From Chromatiaceae bacterium (lineage in GTDB: Bacteria; Pseudomonadota; Gammaproteobacteria; Chromatiales; Chromatiaceae), in NCBI GenBank assembly GCA_016880695.1, contig JAEHCY010000615.1, positions 1 through 5,146 of the forward strand: a stretch of 5,146 nt of DNA. The letters run 5' to 3'. The notes below the pieces were generated by a model. It ran no database searches, was not told the origin of the DNA, and saw only the letters and a list, made by a program, of their open reading frames with translations. Both the position numbers and the translations under genes were made by a program. This document shows, one piece after another, positions 1-5,146 of this stretch. The stretch's first letter is position 1. Each line of letters opens with the position of its first letter.

Positions 1-8
1 GAGTAGGG

Positions 9-34
9 TTGAGTGCAACTCCGACCGGTATAAC
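9..34 (+). promoter_or_regulatory. Weak candidate promoter upstream of rlmE
   Basis: A TTGAGT hexamer at 9-14 is followed after 14 bases by TATAAC at 29-34. The -10-like hexamer is good and the -35-like hexamer is fair. The 14-base spacing is too short for a standard sigma-70 promoter but falls in the range used by sigma-32 heat-shock promoters, and rlmE is a heat-shock gene in E. coli. The sigma-32 -10 consensus (CCCCAT-type) is matched only poorly by ACCGGTATA. Initiation would fall near base 41 and leave a leader of about 28 bases. The site is the only promoter-like pair seen in the first 68 bases; the assignment is tentative. Confidence 0.25.
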
Positions 35-68
35 CCCTGACGCCATCACAAACCCTCCGTAGCCCCCC

Positions 69-692
69 ATGGCAAGAAGCAAGAGTAGCCGGCAGTGGCT
101 CGACCGCCATTTCCATGACAGTTACGTCAAGCAGGCCAAGCAGGAGGGTTACCGCTCCCGCGCCGCGTACAAACTGCTGGAGATCCAGGAGAGGGACCGC
201 ATCCTCCGCCGCGGACAACGCGTGGTGGACCTCGGAGCTGCTCCCGGTGGCTGGTCCCAGGTCGCCCAGGATCTCGTCGGCCCCTCGGGACAGGTGATTG
301 CGTTGGATCTGTTGCCCATGGAGCCCCTTCCCCGAGTCTGCTTTGTTCAGGGTGACTTTCGCGAGGAGGAGCCACTGCAGGCGCTCGAGGCCGCACTCGG
401 GGGGCAATCCCTGAACCTAGTCCTGTCGGATATGGCCCCGAACACCAGCGGGATCACGGCGGTGGATCAGCCTAAGGCCATGTATTTGGCCGAACTGGCC
501 CTGGAGTTTGCCCGTAACCACCTGAAACCGGGTGGAACGCTGTTGGTCAAAACCTTTCAGGGAGCGGGTTTCGACGCGTTCCTGCGGGAACTGCGAGAAA
601 GCTTCAGTCGCGTGGTGAGTCGTAAGCCTCGCGCTTCGCGGCCGGAGAGCCGGGAGGTCTACCTTGTGGCCAGCGGATGCAAACTAGTGTAG
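69..692 (+). CDS. rlmE: 23S rRNA (uridine-2'-O)-methyltransferase RlmE (FtsJ/RrmJ)
   Basis: RlmE transfers a methyl group from S-adenosylmethionine to the 2'-hydroxyl of the A-loop uridine (U2552 in E. coli) of 23S rRNA, a late step in 50S maturation in the cytoplasm. The 207-residue protein matches the usual length (209 in E. coli). It is a single Rossmann-fold methyltransferase domain. The SAM-binding motif [11 protein letters not shown] lies at residues 54-64 and a second SAM-contact acidic residue is D80 in ALDLLPM. The catalytic K-D-K-E tetrad is complete: K35 in RSRAAYKL, D121 in SDMAPN, K161 in LLVKTFQG and E196 in SREVYLV. All sit exactly three residues earlier than in E. coli. The ATG at 69 gives the family N-terminus ([11 protein letters not shown]), yet the bases before it (CTCCGTAGCCCCCC) contain no Shine-Dalgarno sequence. 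It is the first gene of the cluster, 77 bases before ftsH. Function is assigned with high confidence. Confidence 0.98.
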   Translation: MARSKSSRQWLDRHFHDSYVKQAKQEGYRSRAAYKLLEIQERDRILRRGQRVVDLGAAPGGWSQVAQDLVGPSGQVIALDLLPMEPLPRVCFVQGDFREEEPLQALEAALGGQSLNLVLSDMAPNTSGITAVDQPKAMYLAELALEFARNHLKPGGTLLVKTFQGAGFDAFLRELRESFSRVVSRKPRASRPESREVYLVASGCKLV

Positions 693-756
693 GTTTAACG
701 CAATTCCCCGGCGCTGCGTCAGTTTCTGTGTGGCGGTTGCGGGATCAGGTATCAAC

Positions 757-761
757 GAGGG
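757..761 (+). promoter_or_regulatory. Ribosome binding site deciding the ftsH start
   Basis: GAGGG at 757-761 lies 8 bases before the GTG at 770, which is good spacing. It lies 17 bases before the ATG at 779, which is too far. It therefore favours GTG 770 as the ftsH initiation codon. Confidence 0.65.
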
Positions 762-769
762 TTCGTGCC

Positions 770-2707
770 GTGAGTGACATGGCGAAAAATCTCATCCTCT
801 GGGTGGTCATCGCGATCGTCCTGATGTCGGTATTCAATAATTTTAGCTCCACCCAGACCCGTACTCAGTCCATGAACTACTCCGAGTTCATTGACGAGGT
901 GCGCCGTGGCCATGTCAAGCGGGTGACCATCAGCGGATCCTCTATCGAGGGTACGAGTCAGTCGGGACAGCGGTTTTCGACCTATACCCCGGGCGATGAT
1001 GGCCTGGTGGGCGATCTGCTCAATCATAAGGTAGAGGTTGTCGCTGCACCGCCGGAGAAACCCTCGCTCCTGATGCAGATCCTGATCAACTGGTTCCCGC
1101 TCTTCGTCCTGATCGGGCTGTGGGTCTTCTTCATGCGGCAAATGCAAGGGGGTGGTAGCGGCCGCGGTGCCTTGTCATTCGGCAAGAGTCGGGCGCGAAT
1201 GCTGAGCGAGGACCAGGTCAAGGTCACCTTCGCGGATGTCGCGGGTGCCGAGGAGGCCAAGGAGGAGGTGCAGGAGATGGTGGACTTCCTCAAGGACCCC
1301 GCCAAGTTCCAGAAGCTCGGCGGCACGATTCCCAAGGGCGTGCTCATGGTGGGCCCGCCAGGGACGGGAAAGACGCTCCTGGCACGCGCCATCGCCGGCG
1401 AGGCCAAGGTCCCCTTCTTTACTATCTCGGGCTCCGACTTCGTGGAGATGTTCGTCGGCGTTGGGGCGTCCCGGGTGCGCGACATGTTCGAGCAGGCCAA
1501 GAAGCATGCCCCCTGCATCATTTTCATCGACGAGATCGACGCGGTCGGCCGCCACCGCGGGGCGGGATTAGGCGGCGGTCACGACGAGCGGGAGCAGACG
1601 CTCAATCAGTTGCTGGTGGAGATGGATGGCTTCGAGGGTAACGAGGGCGTCATCGTCATCGCCGCTACCAACCGTCCCGATGTGCTGGACCCAGCCCTGC
1701 TGCGGCCCGGGCGTTTCGATCGTCAGGTGGTGGTGCCGCTTCCGGACGTGCGCGGCCGTGAGCAGATTCTCAAGGTGCACATGCGCAAGGTGCCCTTGGC
1801 CGAGGATGTCAAGGCCTCGGTGATCGCCCGCGGGACCCCGGGATTCTCCGGTGCCGATCTCGCCAATCTGGTCAACGAGGCGGCCTTGTTCGCCGCGCGC
1901 TCCGACAAGCGCCTGGTGGAGCAGAGTGATTTCGAGAAGGCGAAGGACAAGATCATCATGGGGGCGGAGCGTCGCTCTATGGTGATGAGCGAGGAAGAGA
2001 AGCAACTCACCGCCTACCACGAGGCCGGTCATACGATTGTTGGTCGACTGGTGCCCTCCCACGATCCCGTCTACAAGGTCAGCATCATCCCCCGGGGGCG
2101 GGCGCTCGGCGTAACCATGTTTCTCCCCGAAGCGGACCGCTACAGCCACAGCAAAGAGTTCCTGGAAAGCCGGATCTCGGGCCTGTTCGGGGGTCGGATC
2201 GCGGAAGAGCTAATCTTCGGCAGCGAACGGGTGACCACGGGGGCTTCCAACGACATCCAGCGTGCCACGGAAATTGCCCGCAACATGGTCACCAAATGGG
2301 GGCTGTCGGAGAAGTTGGGTCCCCTGACCTACAGTGAAGAGGAGCAGGAGGTTTTCCTCGGCCATTCCGTGACCCAGCACAAGAACGTCTCTGACGAGAC
2401 CGCCCACGTCATCGATGAGGAGATCCGTTGCGTCATCGACCGCAACTATCAGCGGGCCCGGGACCTCTTGGAGACTCATCTGGACAAGCTCCACGCGATG
2501 GCCCAGGCCCTGATGAAGTTCGAGACCCTGGAGTCGAGTCAGATCGACGACCTACTGGCCGGGAATGCACCGCAGCCGCCCCAGGGCTGGGACGAAGGTG
2601 GCGAACCGAAGTCTGGCGGCGGGGTGAAGTCTGCACCCGAGTCTTCCAAGGCGAAAACCGACGAGGGCGCCGAGGGTTCCCTGGGTCGACCTGCCAGCGA
2701 GCACTGA
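770..2707 (+). CDS. ftsH: ATP-dependent zinc metalloprotease FtsH
   Basis: FtsH is a hexameric inner-membrane AAA+ protease that extracts and degrades membrane proteins and regulators (in E. coli sigma-32, LpxC and unassembled SecY). From the GTG at 770 it has 645 residues, the normal length. Order: transmembrane helix 1 at about 7-23, a periplasmic domain to about 103, transmembrane helix 2 at about 106-123 ending in FMRQMQGGG, then the AAA+ domain. Walker A is GPPGTGKT at 195-202, the pore loop FVGVG at 228-232, Walker B IIFIDEID at 250-257, and the arginine fingers R312 and R315 lie in LRPGRFDR. The protease domain has HEAGH at 417-421 and the likely third zinc ligand D495 in GASNDI. The start is GTG ([11 protein letters not shown]; compare [11 protein letters not shown] in Pseudomonas) with GAGGG 8 bases upstream; ATG 779 is the alternative and matches the E. 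coli start. Residues 600-645 form a low-complexity tail rich in G, E, P, S and K. All active-site residues are intact. Confidence 0.98.
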   Translation: MSDMAKNLILWVVIAIVLMSVFNNFSSTQTRTQSMNYSEFIDEVRRGHVKRVTISGSSIEGTSQSGQRFSTYTPGDDGLVGDLLNHKVEVVAAPPEKPSLLMQILINWFPLFVLIGLWVFFMRQMQGGGSGRGALSFGKSRARMLSEDQVKVTFADVAGAEEAKEEVQEMVDFLKDPAKFQKLGGTIPKGVLMVGPPGTGKTLLARAIAGEAKVPFFTISGSDFVEMFVGVGASRVRDMFEQAKKHAPCIIFIDEIDAVGRHRGAGLGGGHDEREQTLNQLLVEMDGFEGNEGVIVIAATNRPDVLDPALLRPGRFDRQVVVPLPDVRGREQILKVHMRKVPLAEDVKASVIARGTPGFSGADLANLVNEAALFAARSDKRLVEQSDFEKAKDKIIMGAERRSMVMSEEEKQLTAYHEAGHTIVGRLVPSHDPVYKVSIIPRGRALGVTMFLPEADRYSHSKEFLESRISGLFGGRIAEELIFGSERVTTGASNDIQRATEIARNMVTKWGLSEKLGPLTYSEEEQEVFLGHSVTQHKNVSDETAHVIDEEIRCVIDRNYQRARDLLETHLDKLHAMAQALMKFETLESSQIDDLLAGNAPQPPQGWDEGGEPKSGGGVKSAPESSKAKTDEGAEGSLGRPASEH

Positions 2708-2828
2708 GCGGTTGTCGGAAACGCTTCGCCAGGGGCCCGCGCACAAGGTATTTCGCAGCGTCCGGCTGCGTAACCGATTGGTCGAAAACGCCCCAGGTTC
2801 GATCTGACCGGCCTTCGGTCCTCCAAAA
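2708..2828 (+). other. ftsH-folP intergenic gap with two small hairpins
   Basis: This 121-base gap is long for an otherwise tight cluster. It holds two short inverted repeats. CGCAGC at 2754-2759 pairs with GCTGCG at 2765-2770 around a 5-base loop, and GACCG at 2806-2810 pairs with CGGTC at 2816-2820 around a 5-base loop. Neither is followed by a T-run on the plus strand, so neither is a standard intrinsic terminator. No clear sigma-70 promoter is seen; TTGGTC at 2778-2783 lacks a good -10 partner. The second hairpin lies just before the folP start and could affect its translation, which is inference. Open frames crossing the gap have no family signature. Confidence 0.4.
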
Positions 2829-3680
2829 ATGGGCGCGGCCATGAGCGTGGTTGACTGCGGCGGGAAGCCGCTTGATCTCAGTCGCGCACAGGTGATGGGC
2901 GTCCTCAATGTGACCCCCGATTCCTTCTCCGACGGGGGGTGCTTCCTGTCCCACCCTGTCGCACTGGAGCGGGCGCTGCAGATGGTGGCGGAAGGGGCGG
3001 CCATCATCGACATCGGCGGCGAATCCACTCGCCCAGGCAGTATCGCGGTCGCGGCGGCGGAGGAGATCCGGCGGGTCGTGCCGTTGATCGAGGTGTTGGC
3101 ACCCAGGATCTCGGTTCCGATTTCGGTTGATACCAGCAAACCCGCAGTCATGCGGGCCGCAGCAGCGGCGGGTGCTGGGTTCATCAACGACGTGCGCGCG
3201 CTGCGCGAGCCGGGGGCCCTCGAGGCGGCCCACGACGTCGCCCTGCCGGTGTGTCTGATGCACATGCTCGGTGAGCCGGGCACCATGCAGCAGGCACCGC
3301 ATTATGCCGAGGTGGTGGACGAGGTAGCCGGGTTCCTGCGGGCGCGGGTGCGAGCCTGTCTCGAGGCGGGCATTCTGCGCGAGCGATTGGTGCTCGACCC
3401 GGGGTTTGGTTTCGGCAAGACCCTAGCGCATAATCTCAGCCTGTTGCGCCACCTCGAGCGCATCGTCGACCTCGGTCTCCCGGTGCTCGCCGGAATCTCG
3501 CGCAAGTCCATGATCGGGGCCCTGTTGGACCGGGAGGTTGGCGATCGCCTGGCGGGTAGCTTGGCAGCAGCGGCGATCGCTGTAGTGAAAGGGGCGAAGA
3601 TCATTCGGGCCCACGACGTCGCGGCCACGGTGGAAGCGGTCAAGGTGGCATCGGCGGTGCTCGCCACAGGGGGAGGGTAA
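2829..3680 (+). CDS. folP: Dihydropteroate synthase FolP
   Basis: FolP condenses 6-hydroxymethyl-7,8-dihydropterin diphosphate with p-aminobenzoate to give dihydropteroate in folate synthesis; it is the sulfonamide target. From ATG 2829 it has 283 residues (282 in E. coli) and forms a TIM barrel. Seen in order are [11 protein letters not shown] (27-37), GGESTRPG (63-70), SVDTSKP (99-105), FIND (118-121), MHM (144-146), DPGFGFGK (190-197), SRKS (224-227) and RAHD (260-263). The known substrate-contact residues N27, D101, N120, D190, K226, R260 and H262 are all present, each exactly five positions later than in E. coli. F33 and P69, positions often altered in sulfonamide-resistant enzymes, are wild type, so sensitivity is expected. 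The start is uncertain: an in-frame TGA at 2805 limits extension. ATG 2841 (MSVVDCGG) gives a length nearer to E. coli and has a weak GGGCG before it. Neither start has a good Shine-Dalgarno sequence. Confidence 0.98.
   Translation: MGAAMSVVDCGGKPLDLSRAQVMGVLNVTPDSFSDGGCFLSHPVALERALQMVAEGAAIIDIGGESTRPGSIAVAAAEEIRRVVPLIEVLAPRISVPISVDTSKPAVMRAAAAAGAGFINDVRALREPGALEAAHDVALPVCLMHMLGEPGTMQQAPHYAEVVDEVAGFLRARVRACLEAGILRERLVLDPGFGFGKTLAHNLSLLRHLERIVDLGLPVLAGISRKSMIGALLDREVGDRLAGSLAAAAIAVVKGAKIIRAHDVAATVEAVKVASAVLATGGG
3671..3677 (+). promoter_or_regulatory. glmM ribosome binding site inside the end of folP
   Basis: GGGAGGG at 3671-3677 forms part of the last three glycine codons of folP and contains the core GGAGG at 3672-3676. 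It lies 9 bases from the centre of the core's end to the TTG at 3686, which suits initiation there. The folP stop codon (3678-3680) lies between this site and the glmM start, so ribosomes finishing folP stop directly over it. This arrangement suggests translational coupling. Confidence 0.75.
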
Positions 3681-3685
3681 GGGGG

Positions 3686-5032
3686 TTGTCACAACGTAGA
3701 TATTTTGGAACGGACGGAATTCGCGGTCGGGTCGGTGAAGGCAGCATCAACCCTGAGTTCATGCTCAAGCTCGGCTGGGCCGCCGGGCGGGTGTTTGGCA
3801 ATGGTGCCGGCGGCAAGGTGCTGATCGGCAAAGACACCCGCATCTCCGGTTACATGTTCGAATCGGCCCTGGAGGCCGGTCTTGCCGCCGCCGGGGTCAA
3901 CATCCGTCTACTCGGCCCCATGCCAACCCCGGGTATCGCCTATCTAACCCGGACCTTCCGCGCCAGCGCGGGCATCGTCATCAGCGCTTCTCACAACCCC
4001 TACGACGACAACGGCGTAAAGTTCTTCTCCGGCGAGGGCGACAAGTTGCCGGACGCCGTCGAGCAGGCCATCGAGGCCGAGCTCGAGCGGCCCATGACGA
4101 CCGTTCCATCCGATCAGATCGGCAAGGCCAAGCGCGTCGACGACGCCCCCGGCCGCTACGTCGAATTCTGCAAGAGCACCATCCCGACCGGAATGAATTT
4201 TCGTGGGTTACGGTTGGTGCTCGATTGTGCCAATGGCGCCACCTACCATGTCGCGCCCCACGTGTTCGAGGAGTTGGGCGCACGGGTGCTCACCATCGGT
4301 GCCGAGCCCGATGGGCTCAACATCAACGCGGGCGTGGGCTCGACCCATCCAGAGGCCCTCTGCCGTGCCGTGGTGGCGCGGGGTGCCGATCTCGGCATCG
4401 CGTTCGACGGTGACGGTGATCGGGTCCTCATGGTCGACGCCACCGGCCGGTTGGTCGACGGCGACCAGCTTCTCTACGTGATTGCCTGCGCCCGCCAGGC
4501 GGCCGGGGAACTTGTCGGGCCGGTGGTCGGAACCCTGATGAGCAATCTCGGGCTCGAGCTAGCGCTGCGGGGCCGGGGCTTGGGGTTTGTGCGCACCCAG
4601 GTGGGCGATCGCTACATCCTCGAGCGTCTCAAGGCGGACGGCGGCGTGCTCGGCGGCGAGCCATCGGGTCATATCATCTGCCGGGACCGCACCTCCACCG
4701 GGGATGGCATCATCGCCGCCCTTCAGGTGCTGGCGGGTGTCCAGTCGCTCGGGCGAGGTGTGGCCGAGCTCGCCACCGAGGTGGAGCGTTTCCCGCAGTA
4801 CCTCGTGAACGTAAGGCTCACCGAGCGGGTGGAGGTGGTGTCGCGGCCGGCAATCGCGCAAGCGGTACGAGCGGTGGAGGCCGATCTGAACGGCCAGGGT
4901 CGGGTGTTACTGCGCGCCTCCGGCACCGAGCCCCTCATCCGCGTGATGGTCGAGGGGCGCGACGACGCCCAGGTGCGTGCGCTTGCCCACGGTCTGGCCG
5001 AGAAGGTCCGCGCAGAAGTTGCTTGTTCTTGA
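3686..5032 (+). CDS. glmM: Phosphoglucosamine mutase GlmM
   Basis: GlmM interconverts glucosamine-6-phosphate and glucosamine-1-phosphate, the step that feeds GlmU and UDP-GlcNAc synthesis for peptidoglycan and lipopolysaccharide. The 448-residue protein (445 in E. coli) has the four-domain alpha-D-phosphohexomutase layout. The phosphoserine loop is ISASHNP with S102 as the phosphorylated serine, the same number as in E. coli. The magnesium loop is DGDGDR at 241-246. The sugar-specificity loop is GGEPSGH at 323-329, where E. coli has ENSGH. The phosphate-binding loop [14 protein letters not shown] spans 410-423. Initiation is at TTG 3686: the translation [14 protein letters not shown] matches the E. 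coli N-terminus [14 protein letters not shown], while the first in-frame ATG (3761) would remove this conserved segment. A strong Shine-Dalgarno sequence lies in the end of folP, five bases separate the genes, and coupling is likely. Activation by phosphorylation of S102 is known for the family. Confidence 0.98.
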   Translation: MSQRRYFGTDGIRGRVGEGSINPEFMLKLGWAAGRVFGNGAGGKVLIGKDTRISGYMFESALEAGLAAAGVNIRLLGPMPTPGIAYLTRTFRASAGIVISASHNPYDDNGVKFFSGEGDKLPDAVEQAIEAELERPMTTVPSDQIGKAKRVDDAPGRYVEFCKSTIPTGMNFRGLRLVLDCANGATYHVAPHVFEELGARVLTIGAEPDGLNINAGVGSTHPEALCRAVVARGADLGIAFDGDGDRVLMVDATGRLVDGDQLLYVIACARQAAGELVGPVVGTLMSNLGLELALRGRGLGFVRTQVGDRYILERLKADGGVLGGEPSGHIICRDRTSTGDGIIAALQVLAGVQSLGRGVAELATEVERFPQYLVNVRLTERVEVVSRPAIAQAVRAVEADLNGQGRVLLRASGTEPLIRVMVEGRDDAQVRALAHGLAEKVRAEVACS

Positions 5033-5039
5033 TTGAGAT

Positions 5040-5060
5040 AGGCTCCGAGCCTAGGAGCCT
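5040..5060 (+). terminator. Hairpin after glmM, possible weak terminator
   Basis: AGGCTCC at 5040-5046 pairs perfectly with GGAGCCT at 5054-5060 around a 7-base loop, starting 8 bases after the glmM stop. The stem is GC-rich, as terminator stems are, but the only T-run (TTT at 5068-5070) begins 8 bases after it, so this is not a canonical intrinsic terminator. It could still act with Rho, protect the 3' end, or be part of an insertion-sequence end, since composition changes from this point. Confidence 0.4.
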
Positions 5061-5146
5061 GTCGGACTTTCATCCGGAACGCGGCTGTACGCAAAATCTG
5101 ACGACATTTTCGGCGAAAAGATGCTCAGAACGCACGTAGCAACGCC
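5051..5146 (-). CDS. Possible 3' end of a minus-strand gene, cut by the window edge
   Basis: Reading the minus strand from the right edge, 31 codons are open and end in TAG at 5053-5051. The peptide ends in FAYSRVPDESPTGS. No start is visible because the frame runs off the window. I do not recognise a family from this fragment with certainty. The segment is less GC-rich (46 of 86 bases in 5061-5146, about 53 percent) than glmM, and the stop lies inside the hairpin at 5040-5060, as can happen when a transposase gene ends in a terminal repeat. An open run of this length can arise by chance, so the call is tentative. The alternative is non-coding sequence or a plus-strand gene starting at ATG 5121. 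Confidence 0.22.
   Translation of the reverse strand, partial: GVATCVLSIFSPKMSSDFAYSRVPDESPTGS

Noticed and set aside
677..769. N-terminal extension of ftsH from ATG 677, overlapping the end of rlmE
   Set aside because: The 31 extra residues have no FtsH similarity and would put an odd hydrophilic stretch before the first membrane helix. GTG 770 has a proper ribosome binding site and a family-like N-terminus.
1568..2149. 193-residue minus-strand open frame inside ftsH
   Set aside because: It is a reverse-frame shadow of the AAA+ and protease coding sequence, with an atypical His-, Gly- and Asp-rich composition and no recognisable domain.
2806..2820. GACCG/CGGTC hairpin as an intrinsic terminator after ftsH
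   Set aside because: The stem is only 5 bp and is followed by CTCC and an A-run, not a T-run.
2428..2844. Plus-strand 138-residue frame spanning the end of ftsH, the gap and the first bases of folP
   Set aside because: It is out of frame with both genes, has no clear ribosome binding site and encodes a low-complexity Arg/Pro/Gly-rich peptide.
2433..3302. Long minus-strand open frames (289 and 244 residues) antisense to the end of ftsH, the gap and the start of folP
   Set aside because: Both lie antisense to strongly conserved genes in high-GC DNA, where stop codons are rare. Their translations are rich in Arg, Pro, Ala and Ser and show no family motif.
3761..3763. ATG as the glmM start
   Set aside because: It would delete the conserved FGTDGIRG segment; TTG 3686 restores the family N-terminus and has a strong ribosome binding site.
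4723..5094. Minus-strand 123-residue frame over the 3' end of glmM
   Set aside because: Most of it is antisense to conserved GlmM sequence (including the phosphate-binding loop), and its composition is that of a shadow frame.
1..5146. CRISPR arrays, tRNA or rRNA genes, riboswitches, toxin-antitoxin pairs or other accessory systems
   Set aside because: No direct-repeat array, no tRNA cloverleaf and no accessory gene pair was seen; nearly all bases are taken up by four housekeeping genes.

Overview
The window carries a compact, all-plus-strand housekeeping cluster, rlmE - ftsH - folP - glmM. This is the conserved gammaproteobacterial gene order also found in Escherichia coli. Base composition is high in G+C (roughly mid-60s percent by eye), and all four proteins align closely to E. 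coli in length and motif spacing. The FtsH N-terminus ([11 protein letters not shown]) resembles the Pseudomonas type. I infer a high-GC gammaproteobacterium, possibly a Chromatiales-like lineage; the exact taxon cannot be fixed from this stretch.

Layout: 1-68 is a leader with one weak promoter candidate. 69-692 is rlmE (23S rRNA 2'-O-methyltransferase). 693-769 is a short gap holding the ftsH ribosome binding site. 770-2707 is ftsH (membrane AAA+ zinc protease), best read from a GTG start. 2708-2828 is a 121-base gap with two small hairpins and no convincing gene. 2829-3680 is folP (dihydropteroate synthase). 3686-5032 is glmM (phosphoglucosamine mutase), which starts at TTG five bases after the folP stop, with its Shine-Dalgarno sequence inside the last folP codons. 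5033-5146 holds a 7-bp hairpin and then lower-GC sequence. That sequence does not look like the secG or tpiA gene expected here, and it is open on the minus strand up to the window edge.

How the genes fit together: RlmE matures the ribosome, and both rlmE and ftsH are heat-shock linked in E. coli. FtsH degrades membrane proteins and regulators such as sigma-32 and LpxC. GlmM makes glucosamine-1-phosphate for UDP-GlcNAc, the precursor of peptidoglycan and of the lipid A route that FtsH limits through LpxC. FolP makes the folate precursor. The folP-glmM junction looks translationally coupled.

I found no novel biological system. The core is ordinary. The items most worth checking are the two non-ATG starts, the lack of Shine-Dalgarno sequences before rlmE and folP, and the possible mobile-element or foreign junction after glmM.
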